From Chryseosolibacter histidinae (lineage in GTDB: Bacteria > Bacteroidota > Bacteroidia > Cytophagales > Cyclobacteriaceae): a DNA stretch of 64,000 bases. The position numbers and the translations under genes are program-made. Shown piece after piece: positions 35,662 through 44,018 of this stretch; the stretch's first letter is position 1; each line of letters begins with the position of its first letter. Location of the stretch: positions 167,558 through 231,557 of the forward strand of contig NZ_JAHESF010000011.1 of the NCBI RefSeq assembly GCF_018598225.1, written 5' to 3'. The notes below the pieces were generated by a model. That model ran no database searches and was not told the origin of the DNA. It saw nothing but the letters and a program-made list of their open reading frames with translations.

Positions 35662-37848
35662 CTAAAAATCGAACGTCACGCCACCCAGCACCATGGAGGG
35701 TGTGGCGTCGCCGTCGAAATATTCAATTGATTTTTTACCCAGCAGGTTTTTGCCGGTGACAAAGATGCTCACTGCCTTTACCGGTACATACGATACCCTG
35801 GCATTGACGATGGCTTTGCCTTCGATGTGCTCTATGCCCCGCACGCCATCCTTGAACTCGATGTTCTGCCGGTGCAGAAAGGTCTGCTTCGAAAACCAGT
35901 AGGTGTTCACGTTGATGTTGAACTTCTGGCTGATGCTGTAATTGATGAACGCTCCGCCATAGGCTTTCGGCGTAAACTGATGCTCGGTTTCGGTGCCGAT
36001 GCCGGAATTGAGGTTGTAGGTTGCCGGATCGAAGTTGTTAAGCGAGTTGGGTGCGGCCGCGCTGGTAGAGAAGTACGGCGCATAGTCTTCCAGTGTTGTT
36101 TTCTGCAGCGTGATGAACGGCTTCAGCTGGAGCTTGTCGATCACCACGTTTAGTGAAATGCTGGTTCCCAATTGAGCAACTTCAAAAGGAAGGTTCCCTA
36201 CCTTGATGTCGGTCTGCGCCACAATGGGATAATTGGCCGGCGTCAGCTGGGTAGCGCCCTGGATAATGGCGGTGTAGTTCTTCGTGCGTGTATAATATCC
36301 CTCGATGTCAAGCGAGATGTTGCTTCTCAGCTTGCTGCGGAATCCCAGTTCGATCATGCCTGAATTCAGAAGCGCGAGGTCTTTGTTACCCGAAACAATG
36401 CTCACCGTCGATACGCCCGGCGTAGCGGTAGGCCGGATCGACCTGTAATCGATGAAGGTATCAAAGATGAAGGGTGACCGGTATGCTTTGGAATATACTA
36501 CGCGGATCAGGTTTGCATCGTTCAGCTTATAGCTGGCAGCAGCCTGGTAAGAGGTAAATACCTTGTCGGGATACGTAAACTTGTCGAAACGGATACCGCC
36601 TGCCAGTCTCAGTTTTTCATTGAGCAGCAGGTAGTCCAGCCGCACACCGGCGCCCAGGGTCTCCATACTTTCTTTGCCGTTGATGGAACCCTTGTAGTTG
36701 GCGATGTCCCAGTACTTGCTGTCGTCATATACCGCGTCCCTGTACGTGATGCCCGGCTTGATCGAGAGCTTGTTCACCACAAACTCATATTCGATGTTGG
36801 CATCGATCACGCTGTACTCGTACCGTGATCCACCCAGGCCTTGCGCAGGCGCCTGTGTTGCATTGGTGTATGACAGTTGCGTGGTTACACCATAGGTAGT
36901 GGCACGAAGGTCTGCATAACGCGAGTTGGTAGAAGTTGTGCTCAGGTTGCTCACCGAGTTATCGAACATGATGCTCTGCACCTGTGAGTCCTGCCATCCG
37001 CCGGCGAGGTTCAGTTTTACTCTCTCAGACGGTGTATACTGAAGGAAGGAGTTCAAGCCATATTTGGCCATCGATCGTTCGGGATGCGGGTAACGCTCCG
37101 TAGGGTTGGAAGTTGAAAGCTCGTTCGGTGTGTTCACCCACTGGTTGGTGGCATAATCCATATAACGTGTTTCACTCCTGTCGCGATGCTGGTAGTTGCC
37201 GGAAACACCGAGGTTGAATTTGTCATTGAACCTGTACATGCCCGAGGCGTTGACGATGGAGGTATTGAGCGATCCCATCTGCGCGCTTCCGTTCACGTTC
37301 AATCCGTCTTTGCCGGCCTCGCGGGTGATGATGTTGATCACACCAGACACCGCGTTGGGTCCGTACAGCGTTGACGACGGTCCGCGCACAACTTCGATCC
37401 GCTCCACGTCATTGAGGTCGATGGGAAGTGTTTCCCAGAAGGTTCCGCCCTGCAGGTAGTTGTACACCGGCCTGTTGTTGATCATCACCAGCGTGGTGGT
37501 GTTGGTTGATGAGAGCGTCAGTGAGTTAGGCGGCACGTTGTCAAGGCCGCGCACGTGGATGTCATAGTTCCCGTTGGTCTGTTCACGAACAATAACGCCG
37601 GGTACCAGGCGCAACGCTTCCATGATGGAAGTAGCGCCTGCGTTTCTGATCTCCTCGCGTGTGATCACCGAGGCAGAGAGCGACGCATCGAAAAGGCTTT
37701 CCGATTTTTTGGATGCAGAAACAATTTCGATGTTCATTAATTCTTCAAGGGTGAGGTCATGGTAGTCAACAGAGTCCTGCTGTTGTCCCCACGCCACACT
37801 GGTGCTGGTTAAAAGCAAACAAATGATCCTGTAAAATTTGATTTTCAT
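35662..37848 (-). CDS. TonB-dependent receptor
   Basis: 728 aa. The signal peptide ends near VAWGQ. A short DLTLEELMNIEIVSASKK segment (TonB-box region) precedes a complete plug (ASVITREEIRNAGATSIMEA, LVPGVIVREQ, IHVRGLDN, NDVERIEVVRGPSSTLYGPN, GVINIITREAG). A beta-barrel follows, ending in GGVTFDF. There is no carboxypeptidase-like N-terminal domain and no SusD partner, so this is a siderophore-, cobalamin- or metal-type receptor rather than a SusC. The ligand cannot be inferred from neighbours. Single gene with a 260-nt upstream region. Confidence 0.94.
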   Translation of the reverse strand: MKIKFYRIICLLLTSTSVAWGQQQDSVDYHDLTLEELMNIEIVSASKKSESLFDASLSASVITREEIRNAGATSIMEALRLVPGVIVREQTNGNYDIHVRGLDNVPPNSLTLSSTNTTTLVMINNRPVYNYLQGGTFWETLPIDLNDVERIEVVRGPSSTLYGPNAVSGVINIITREAGKDGLNVNGSAQMGSLNTSIVNASGMYRFNDKFNLGVSGNYQHRDRSETRYMDYATNQWVNTPNELSTSNPTERYPHPERSMAKYGLNSFLQYTPSERVKLNLAGGWQDSQVQSIMFDNSVSNLSTTSTNSRYADLRATTYGVTTQLSYTNATQAPAQGLGGSRYEYSVIDANIEYEFVVNKLSIKPGITYRDAVYDDSKYWDIANYKGSINGKESMETLGAGVRLDYLLLNEKLRLAGGIRFDKFTYPDKVFTSYQAAASYKLNDANLIRVVYSKAYRSPFIFDTFIDYRSIRPTATPGVSTVSIVSGNKDLALLNSGMIELGFRSKLRSNISLDIEGYYTRTKNYTAIIQGATQLTPANYPIVAQTDIKVGNLPFEVAQLGTSISLNVVIDKLQLKPFITLQKTTLEDYAPYFSTSAAAPNSLNNFDPATYNLNSGIGTETEHQFTPKAYGGAFINYSISQKFNINVNTYWFSKQTFLHRQNIEFKDGVRGIEHIEGKAIVNARVSYVPVKAVSIFVTGKNLLGKKSIEYFDGDATPSMVLGGVTFDF

Positions 37849-38111
37849 GTTCTCCCGGGCTTAAGCGGGCGCAACAGCCTCGACAAATAGGCTGACAAAC
37901 GTTGCCGGCAGAACGCTTAATACAGGGGTCGAACGGTAGTAAATGCCGTTAAATGACGTAAAAAAGCGTGTTTAAACAGATTTCAATGGTTTGCATTCAC
38001 GCCCGGGCGTGGCAAGGCCTGGAGCATTTTTTACTCAATTTGGGAAGGCGTTTTTTCTATCCGGGAAATTGATGTGTGGTATCCTTCTGATAATTACCAT
38101 CTTAGATGAAG
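37849..38111. other. Upstream region of the TonB-dependent receptor
   Basis: No gene seen. It contains the palindrome CGCCCGGGCG (near 38001). No recognisable Fur-like box or riboswitch was identified by eye. Confidence 0.35.
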
Positions 38112-38256
38112 AGTCCATAGACCACGGTCGACGGTCCACGGACGCCCGGTGTATGTATCACGGCTAGGCTATGCTCGACAAGCTATAAGGCGCGATTTTT
38201 CGAAGTACGAATGGGGTAATCATACACATTCTGCCGTGGACAGTCGACTGTGGACT
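38112..38256. repeat. Inverted heptamer element, words GTCCATR / GTCCACR
   Basis: Left arm 38112-38143. Right arm 38234-38256 reads TA|GTCCACAGTCGACTGTCC on the minus strand, and its TAG is the stop codon of trxA. The core has a second pair GTGTATG / CATACAC. Confidence 0.85.
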
Positions 38257-38560
38257 AATTCGCATATTCGTCAATCACCCGCTCCAGCTGACTCGCCTGC
38301 ACTACGCCTGCCTGCAGCCACTTCAACTCTCCCTTTTTAAACAGCGCGAGCGTGGGTACGCCGCGGATCTGGAACAGGTTGGCCAGCGCGGGATTTTTGT
38401 CGATGTCGATCTTGATGATCCGGGCCTTCTCCCCCACTGAACCTTTCAACTGCTCCAGAATAGGTTTCATCATTTTACATGGGCCACACCACTCGGCATA
38501 GAAGTCGACCAGCGTTGGCTTCTCACTGTTCACCAGTTCTGAAAAAGACGCTTGGGCCAT
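38255..38560 (-). CDS. trxA: Thioredoxin
   Basis: 101 aa from [15 protein letters not shown] at 38560; the longer upstream frame has no thioredoxin sequence. Active site [12 protein letters not shown], the cis-proline segment [14 protein letters not shown], and the Asp/Lys core are present. It is a cytosolic disulfide reductase. It is divergent from the PfpI-family gene with about 165 nt between. The stop codon TAG is part of a GTCCACA heptamer element. Confidence 0.95.
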   Translation of the reverse strand: MAQASFSELVNSEKPTLVDFYAEWCGPCKMMKPILEQLKGSVGEKARIIKIDIDKNPALANLFQIRGVPTLALFKKGELKWLQAGVVQASQLERVIDEYAN

Positions 38561-38615
38561 AAGCTCATCTGTTATTTGGTGTATCGAGGATAAAAATGGC
38601 TTGCCAGCTCTTGGG

Positions 38616-38650
38616 AAGGAGTAAAGGAGCAAGAAGTAAATAGTAAGGAG
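38616..38650 (+). repeat. Heptamer array, (C/T)AAGGAG words, in a divergent promoter region
   Basis: Five consecutive 7-mers (AAGGAGT, AAAGGAG, CAAGAAG, TAAATAG, TAAGGAG) lie between trxA and the PfpI gene. It is related to the GTCAGGA family but is an exception to the 3'-end placement. Confidence 0.5.
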
Positions 38651-38725
38651 GGCGCGGAGAAGCTAAAGGCATATTTTTTTAAATGCTTAACATTTCCCAA
38701 TACTGAAAAACTAAATAAAATACCT

Positions 38726-39274
38726 ATGGCACAACTGAAAGATCTTAAAGTGGCTATTCTTACAGAGAATGGTTTTGAGCAGGTGGAGCTGACAAGTCCA
38801 AAGGAGGCGATGGAAAAAGCTGGTGTGACCGTACATATCGTATCGCCGCAGAAGAAGGAGGTGAAGGCGTGGGATGTGGACAAGTGGGGCATCACCTTGC
38901 CGGTGGATGTTACCCTGGACGAAGCGAATCCTGAAGACTATGACGGACTGATGCTGCCGGGCGGTGTATTGAATCCTGATAAGCTGAGAGCCAATACAAA
39001 GGCTGTGGATTTTGTAAAACACTTTCTGGAGTCAGGGAAGCCGTTGGCTGCCATTTGTCATGGCCCGCAAACCATGATAGAAACCGGGATGTTGAAAGAC
39101 AGAGTCATGACCTCATACCCGTCGGTAAAAACCGATCTGATCAACGCCGGCGTAAACTGGGTTGATAAGGAAGTAGTGGTTGACCACGGCCTGGTGACGA
39201 GCCGCTCGCCAAAAGATCTCGGTCCCTTCAACAAAAAGCTGCTCGAAGAGCTGGCAGAGGGAATTCATGCGTAA
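38726..39274 (+). CDS. PfpI/DJ-1 family protein (YhbO-like)
   Basis: 182 aa. Class I glutamine-amidotransferase-like fold: KVAILTENGFEQVELTSPKE at the N-terminus (with the conserved Glu), YDGLMLPGGVLNPDKLR, and the nucleophile elbow PLAAICHGPQ with Cys at residue 111 and an adjacent His. The late VVDHGLVTSRSPKDLGPF is typical of the YhbO/PfpI branch, which has been linked to stress resistance and to glyoxalase or deglycase activity, a debated assignment. Cytosolic. It stands near thioredoxin, catalase and FMN reductase genes of similar theme but in a separate transcription unit. Confidence 0.92.
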   Translation: MAQLKDLKVAILTENGFEQVELTSPKEAMEKAGVTVHIVSPQKKEVKAWDVDKWGITLPVDVTLDEANPEDYDGLMLPGGVLNPDKLRANTKAVDFVKHFLESGKPLAAICHGPQTMIETGMLKDRVMTSYPSVKTDLINAGVNWVDKEVVVDHGLVTSRSPKDLGPFNKKLLEELAEGIHA

Positions 39275-39281
39275 GCTGATT

Positions 39282-39315
39282 AGTTTAAAGTTTAAGGTTT
39301 AAGATTTAAAGTTTA
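39282..39315 (+). repeat. Heptamer array, word GTTTAAR
   Basis: It begins TTA|GTTTAAA 7 nt after the PfpI-family stop, then GTTTAAG, GTTTAAG, ATTTAAA, GTTTAGG, and ends 6 nt before the ATG of the DUF4136 gene, so it makes up nearly the entire intergenic spacer. Confidence 0.8.
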
Positions 39316-39321
39316 GGAAGG

Positions 39322-39894
39322 ATGAGAAAGAAAGGGTTAGTGACAGGATTGCTGGTCATGGTCAGCGTGGTGGTGGTTAATGCGCAGCGCATTACGGTTG
39401 CTTCTGACAAGGCAGCGGACACAGACTTCAGCAAGTTCAAAACGTTTTACTGGACATCACAGGTGGACAACCAACTGGATGAAGGATATAATTTTTTAAA
39501 TGATCTGATCCTGAAAGCTCAGGTCAGGGACGCCGTAAAAGCCGAACTAATGGGATTGGGATATAAGTTGAATCCCGATTCGCCTGATCTGCTGGTGAAC
39601 TTCCGGGTGTTCGATAAACCGGTGCGGCTGAGGGGCACGGAAGGTTATGGCACCAGCTACTGGGGAAACGACCAGTACAGGTCGATCTCCGATACCACTT
39701 CCTATGCCGTGGAAGCCGGTACGTTGCTGATCTCGCTTGTTGACCGGAAAGAAGGTGCCATCGTCTGGCAGGGTTTCGCCTCGGGGCTGATCGATAACAA
39801 CCAGTTCATCAAGGATGAAGGCAAGATCCGCGAAGCTGTTAACATGATCTTCGACGAATATGGCTTACGTGCAAAGGAATACTCACGAAAGTAA
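39322..39894 (+). CDS. DUF4136 domain-containing protein
   Basis: 190 aa with a signal peptide (LLVMVSVVVVNAQ). DUF4136 features are visible: an N-terminal D.DFSKFKTFYW strand, VRDAVKAELMGLGYKLNPDS, PDLLVNFRVF, AGTLLISLVDRKEGAIVWQG and a C-terminal REAVNMIFDEY. Members are small periplasmic or outer-membrane-associated lipoprotein-like proteins of unknown role. Here the signal ends in NAQ without a lipobox Cys, so it is probably periplasmic. Followed by its own terminator. Confidence 0.9.
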   Translation: MRKKGLVTGLLVMVSVVVVNAQRITVASDKAADTDFSKFKTFYWTSQVDNQLDEGYNFLNDLILKAQVRDAVKAELMGLGYKLNPDSPDLLVNFRVFDKPVRLRGTEGYGTSYWGNDQYRSISDTTSYAVEAGTLLISLVDRKEGAIVWQGFASGLIDNNQFIKDEGKIREAVNMIFDEYGLRAKEYSRK

Positions 39895-39920
39895 CCGGTC
39901 TTGAAAATGAATGATTGATC

Positions 39921-39953
39921 AAACAGGGCTCGCTTCGATCCCTGTTTTTTTTT
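39921..39953 (+). terminator. Intrinsic terminator after DUF4136 gene
   Basis: Stem AAACAGGG / CCCTGTTT, 11-nt loop, then a T9 run, 26 nt after the stop. Confidence 0.92.
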
Positions 39954-40078
39954 GCCGTCACCAGAAACAGTGACTGTCATGGGAGGCGCAGCTCGAATTC
40001 TTTCGCATCCGCTCACACAATTCTTTTTTATTTCACCGGCTGTATTCGTTACTTTAATGCTTTAAGCTAAACCTGAAT

Positions 40079-41785
40079 ATGAAGCATAGAATTGCAAGTA
40101 TACTTCTGCTCGTTTTATTACTCCCGCTCGTAGCATTGACTCCCACAGGAGGCAGGATCCCGTCATATGCACAACATGGTATGGTGGTCTCTGCTTCCAC
40201 CATCGCCTCTGAAGTGGGGCGCGATATCCTGAAGAAAGGTGGCAATGCCATCGACGCTGCTGTGGCTACAGCGTTTGCACTCGCCGTTACCTGGCCCGCT
40301 GCCGGCAACATCGGCGGTGGTGGATTTATTGTTTACCGCGATCACCAGGGCAAGGTAACTACTTTCGACTTCCGTGAAAAAGCACCGCTGGCTGCCAACG
40401 CCAAAATGTACCTGAATGAAAAAGGTGAGCTCATCGACGAGCTTAATCATACGGGATTGCTTTCCGTCGGTGTTCCCGGCACCGTTGCAGGACTTTATCA
40501 GGCGCACGCCAAGTATGGCAAGCTGCCGTGGGCAAAACTGGTTCAGCCTGCTGTGGAGCTTGCCGACAAAGGAATTCCCATCAGCTATGCGCTCAATCAA
40601 CAGGCGAAGAACATGCGCAAAACGTGGGAGCAATTTCCTTCCACCATGGCCGTGATGTACAAAGGTGACAAGTCATACTATGAGCCGGGCGAAACCTGGA
40701 AGCAGCCTGAGCTTGCAAAAACCCTGAAACGTATCAAGAAAAACGGACGCGACGGATTTTATAAAGGTGAGACCGCCGAGAAGCTGGCGGCCTTCATGAA
40801 GGCTAACAACGGTATCATTACTACACAAGATCTGGAGCAATACCAGGCTGTTGAAAGAAAACCGGTGGAAGGTACGTATCGTAATGTTAAGGTCTTCACT
40901 ATGCCGCCACCCAGCAGTGGTGGTACCGCGCTGGTAGAGATGCTCAACATTCTTGAAGGATACGACCTGAAAGCATTGGGTTACAAATCTGCAGACTATA
41001 TCCATGTTTTGTCGGAGACGATGCGCCGCGCTTTTGCCGACCGCGCCGAGCACATGGGTGACCCCGATTTCAATCCCGATCTTCCCATCGCAAAACTAAC
41101 GTCGAAGGAATATGCCGCCAGGCTGCGCAAGACCATCACCATGGACCTGGCCTCCGCCAGCGACTCTTCACGGTACGGTCAATTGTATGAAGGCACTTCA
41201 ACCACCCATCTTTCGGTGGTAGATGAACAAGGTGGTGCAGTATCGCTGACCTATACGTTGGAACGCAGCTACGGATCACAAGTGGTGGCTGAAGGACTGG
41301 GCTTCTTCCTCAACGACGAGATGGGCGACTTCAACCCTGTTCCCGGTGTAACAAGGACCGACGGATTGATCGGCTCCGAACCCAACCAGATCAAACCGGG
41401 AAAACGCATGCTCTCCAGCATGACGCCCACCATACTGGAAAAAGATGGCAAGCTCTTCATGGTGATCGGCGCTCCCGGAGGCCGCACCATCATCAACACA
41501 GTGCTGCAGGTAATTCTCAACGTGGTCGACCACGACATGAACATCGCGCAAGCCATTGAAGCGCCGCGTATCCACCACCAGTGGTTACCCGACCGACTCA
41601 ACTTCGAGCTTTACGGACTTTCTCCCGACACCCAGGAGAAGCTCAAGATAAAAGGACACAACATCAACGAGCTCAACCATAACATGCAGGGTAACGCCAT
41701 GGGCATTATCGTGATCCCTCAAAGCGGATTACGTTCCGGCGCAGCCGACTCGCGCAGTGCCGATGGTGGTGTAGCAGGGTATTAA
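40079..41785 (+). CDS. ggt: Gamma-glutamyltransferase
   Basis: 568 aa. A signal peptide (IASILLLVLLLPLVALT) directs it to the periplasm. The large subunit has MVVSASTIASEVGRDILKKG, GGNAIDAAVATAFALAV and GGGGFIVYR. The autoprocessing site is intact at STTHLSVVD near residue 376, where the first Thr of TTH becomes the nucleophile of the small subunit. SSMTPTILEKDGKLFMVIGA (with GAPGGRTI following) completes the gamma-glutamyl site. It cleaves glutathione and other gamma-glutamyl compounds. Single gene, convergent with the beta-barrel gene. Confidence 0.95.
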   Translation: MKHRIASILLLVLLLPLVALTPTGGRIPSYAQHGMVVSASTIASEVGRDILKKGGNAIDAAVATAFALAVTWPAAGNIGGGGFIVYRDHQGKVTTFDFREKAPLAANAKMYLNEKGELIDELNHTGLLSVGVPGTVAGLYQAHAKYGKLPWAKLVQPAVELADKGIPISYALNQQAKNMRKTWEQFPSTMAVMYKGDKSYYEPGETWKQPELAKTLKRIKKNGRDGFYKGETAEKLAAFMKANNGIITTQDLEQYQAVERKPVEGTYRNVKVFTMPPPSSGGTALVEMLNILEGYDLKALGYKSADYIHVLSETMRRAFADRAEHMGDPDFNPDLPIAKLTSKEYAARLRKTITMDLASASDSSRYGQLYEGTSTTHLSVVDEQGGAVSLTYTLERSYGSQVVAEGLGFFLNDEMGDFNPVPGVTRTDGLIGSEPNQIKPGKRMLSSMTPTILEKDGKLFMVIGAPGGRTIINTVLQVILNVVDHDMNIAQAIEAPRIHHQWLPDRLNFELYGLSPDTQEKLKIKGHNINELNHNMQGNAMGIIVIPQSGLRSGAADSRSADGGVAGY

Positions 41786-41791
41786 TTAGAC

Positions 41792-41862
41792 ATGAGAGTT
41801 GAGATATGAGATTTGAGACCCGGTACCATCGCGATCAGGTGGTTCTATCTCACATCTCATAT
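41792..41862. repeat. Inverted heptamer element, word TTGAGAT / ATGAGAT
   Basis: Left arm ATGAGAG, TTGAGAT, ATGAGAT, TTGAGAC (41792-41819). The right arm TCTCACATCTCATAT ends next to the TAA of the beta-barrel gene. It fills the whole 77-nt convergent gap after ggt. Confidence 0.75.
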
Positions 41863-42528
41863 TTATTTCTGTTTCCACCAGAGGAAGGAAGCTGAGAGGC
41901 CCAGCTGGAAAGGATTCTGTTCCGGACCACGGTTGTGAGCCTGGGTGGCGTAAACCCTGGCTTGTGGCTCGATCAGTATACCGAACGTTTCCTGTTTGAA
42001 TAACAGGCCAAAGCCGATCTGTGTAGCGATCAGGTAACGGTTATATTTCAACGGACGATGCTCTGGCGATTCTTCTCCTGCTCTTTCCATTTTCTCATGG
42101 ATGAGAACTGAATTCACGATGCCCGCCGACGGAAAGATCTCCAGCTTGTCGTTGCTGACAATGCTGTAAGCCACAGTCACCGGGATATCAATAAAACCAT
42201 TTTTATAGGTATAGGTGGGCCCTTCGATCAGGCTCGGATCGATCGGCTCTAAAAATCTGAATTTGCTGTAATCAAGATACTCGCGGAAATTCCGTGTAGC
42301 ATAATTAAGCGCACCCGACACGGTCAACCGCGGTGACAGGTACTTCCTCACCGTAATACCAGATGAATAATTCAAGGTTCCCTGGAAGTCTGTAACGCCC
42401 AAATCATCGATCAGTGCATATGAATTCCAGTCGAGAGAGGCGTTGAATCCGAACATGAATGGTTTGTCCTGGGCATTTGCATGAAAGGCCATGAGCGCAC
42501 AAAAGAGTCCAATGAAAGACTTTTTCAT
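41863..42528 (-). CDS. Outer membrane beta-barrel protein (PorT-like)
   Basis: 221 aa. The signal peptide ends at HANAQ. Alternating strands typical of an 8-stranded barrel: FMFGFNASLDWNSYAL, GITVRKYLSPRLTVSGALNY, GFIDIPVTVAYSI, YLIATQIGFGLLFK, and a final LGLSASFLWWKQK with aromatic residues near the C-terminus. It matches the general Bacteroidota PorT / outer-membrane beta-barrel type, with no specific function. Convergent with ggt. Confidence 0.85.
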   Translation of the reverse strand: MKKSFIGLFCALMAFHANAQDKPFMFGFNASLDWNSYALIDDLGVTDFQGTLNYSSGITVRKYLSPRLTVSGALNYATRNFREYLDYSKFRFLEPIDPSLIEGPTYTYKNGFIDIPVTVAYSIVSNDKLEIFPSAGIVNSVLIHEKMERAGEESPEHRPLKYNRYLIATQIGFGLLFKQETFGILIEPQARVYATQAHNRGPEQNPFQLGLSASFLWWKQK

Positions 42529-42704
42529 TTTGAAAGGGGTTAAAGCATTTTTAAGATAAATGATTTACCCCGAACCCGGGCTCTCATGTAGTATTTATGC
42601 AAAAAATGCAGCGCTCCTGGTCCAGAATCCCGTGCTCGACTAGTCCTTTTTATCTATTGAAGCTGGCTTGCACACCGAGGTACCACCTTCACAACGGGGT
42701 CTTG

Positions 42705-42733
42705 CTGTGGACCGTGGACTGTCGACCGTGGAC
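42705..42733 (-). repeat. Heptamer array, word GTCCACG
   Basis: GTGGACCGTGGACTGTCGAC (reverse-sense words), then CGTGGACTC, lies 7 nt past the TGA of the dehydrogenase gene at 42741. No partner arm is obvious toward 42529. Confidence 0.7.
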
Positions 42734-42740
42734 TCTGCAT

Positions 42741-43766
42741 TCACAGTGCCAGCGTCTCTTCCCAAACTTGCTTCAGCACGGGAACACCTTTCTCATTATT
42801 CTCCGCTCTTGTCTGCAGGATCTTCTCACCTGGAAAGCGTACCTTTTTTAAAGGAGGTTCAGGAACAGACTGATGGTAATCATCGATGATCTGGTGAATG
42901 AGCGCGGGTATGGTCTGATGATGGCTGAGCGCCGAAAGATTTACAGCAATGAACACCTGCGACAGGTTGCACTCCGCCGGAAGTTTGGTGATCTCGGAAA
43001 CAGATAGCCCGCCCGATAAGATCGTCGCAAAAATATCCAGCAGCAGCGAAAGACCCGAGCCCTTCCAGTATCCAACGGGCAACGTTCTGCGCGACTTCAT
43101 GATAGCCTCCGGATCGTCAGACAGTTTTCCGTTGCTGTCGTATCCACCGGCCACAGGCAAGCGCTCACCTTTCAGCTTGTACAGTTCCATGGAGCCATAG
43201 GAATATTGTGACATGGCCATGTCGAGCACAATCGCTTCCCCCTCGTGCGGCACCGCCATCACCAACGGGTTGTTGCCCAGCTTACCGTCAACGGCGCCCC
43301 ATGCCGGCGTGTTGGCAATGGTATTGGTCCAGCCGATAAAAGCGAAGCCCGCTTTAGCCGCCTTCCAGCCATAAGCGCCACCCCTCATCCAGTGATTGGT
43401 GCGGGCCAGCGCCACGCATCCCATTCCGTGTTGTTGCGCCAGTGCCAGCGCCCGGTCTGTACACTGCAACGCATTGAGCACGCCCACACCCGATTGTCCG
43501 TCCCACTGCTCAACGCAGCCACTACTGCTCTTTCGAACAGACTCCATCCCCGGTTTAACATGCCCTTCCCTGACATATTGTATGAACTTCGGGAACCGGT
43601 TCACACTATGGGTGTAGATGCCATCCAGCGCATTGTCTGTAAAAAGCTGCGCAGTGGTCATGGCCTTCTCAGGAGAAAAGCCATACTTCTGCAGAATACG
43701 CTGATAGGTCGCGGTCATCTCGCGGGCACTGATCCTGACCATTTCAGGCGAAGAAGTAGAGTTCAT
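42741..43766 (-). CDS. Ldh/YiaK family oxidoreductase, 2,3-diketo-L-gulonate reductase-like
   Basis: 341 aa. It resembles E. coli YiaK/DlgD across its length: DGIYTHSVNRFPKFIQYV, EQWDGQSGVG, VALARTNHWMRGGAYGW (catalytic His region), FIGWTNTIANTPAWGA, NPLVMAVPHEG, MAMSQYSYGSMELYKLKG, LPVGYWKGSGLSLLLDIFAT. It belongs to the Ldh2 fold of NAD(P)-dependent 2-oxoacid reductases. In E. coli DlgD reduces 2,3-diketo-L-gulonate; the same substrate here is likely but not proven. No other ascorbate or L-xylulose catabolic genes are adjacent. Confidence 0.88.
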   Translation of the reverse strand: MNSTSSPEMVRISAREMTATYQRILQKYGFSPEKAMTTAQLFTDNALDGIYTHSVNRFPKFIQYVREGHVKPGMESVRKSSSGCVEQWDGQSGVGVLNALQCTDRALALAQQHGMGCVALARTNHWMRGGAYGWKAAKAGFAFIGWTNTIANTPAWGAVDGKLGNNPLVMAVPHEGEAIVLDMAMSQYSYGSMELYKLKGERLPVAGGYDSNGKLSDDPEAIMKSRRTLPVGYWKGSGLSLLLDIFATILSGGLSVSEITKLPAECNLSQVFIAVNLSALSHHQTIPALIHQIIDDYHQSVPEPPLKKVRFPGEKILQTRAENNEKGVPVLKQVWEETLAL

Positions 43767-43822
43767 GGACGTTCTTTTAAAGAACGAAGATAGTTTATTT
43801 TATCCCGAAAATTCTTTCGGTT

Positions 43823-44004
43823 GGTGGAACTAAGTTCCACCGTCAGGGATCGTGCTACGATCAAAGGAGAAAATTGCGCACGGAAGTAACTTCCGCGCGA
43901 GGGAGAGTTTCCAAGCCAGGACCCACTGGGGCGGAAGTTTCTTCCGCCCCTTCCCGAAGAGTCATTTTCGAAGACGCAACCTTGATACGGAAGTTACTTC
44001 CGTA
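43823..44004. repeat. Cluster of four related palindromes
   Basis: Four perfect short palindromes: 43823-43841 (GGTGGAACT-A-AGTTCCACC), 43881-43895 (CGGAAGT-A-ACTTCCG), 43928-43950 (GGGGCGGAAG-TTT-CTTCCGCCCC), 43986-44004 (TACGGAAGT-T-ACTTCCGTA). They share a GGAAGT-type core, are spaced 33 to 40 nt apart, and lie between the dehydrogenase promoter and the 3' end of the glycanase gene. Confidence 0.85.
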
Positions 44005-44018
44005 ACCCTCAGGCGCTA

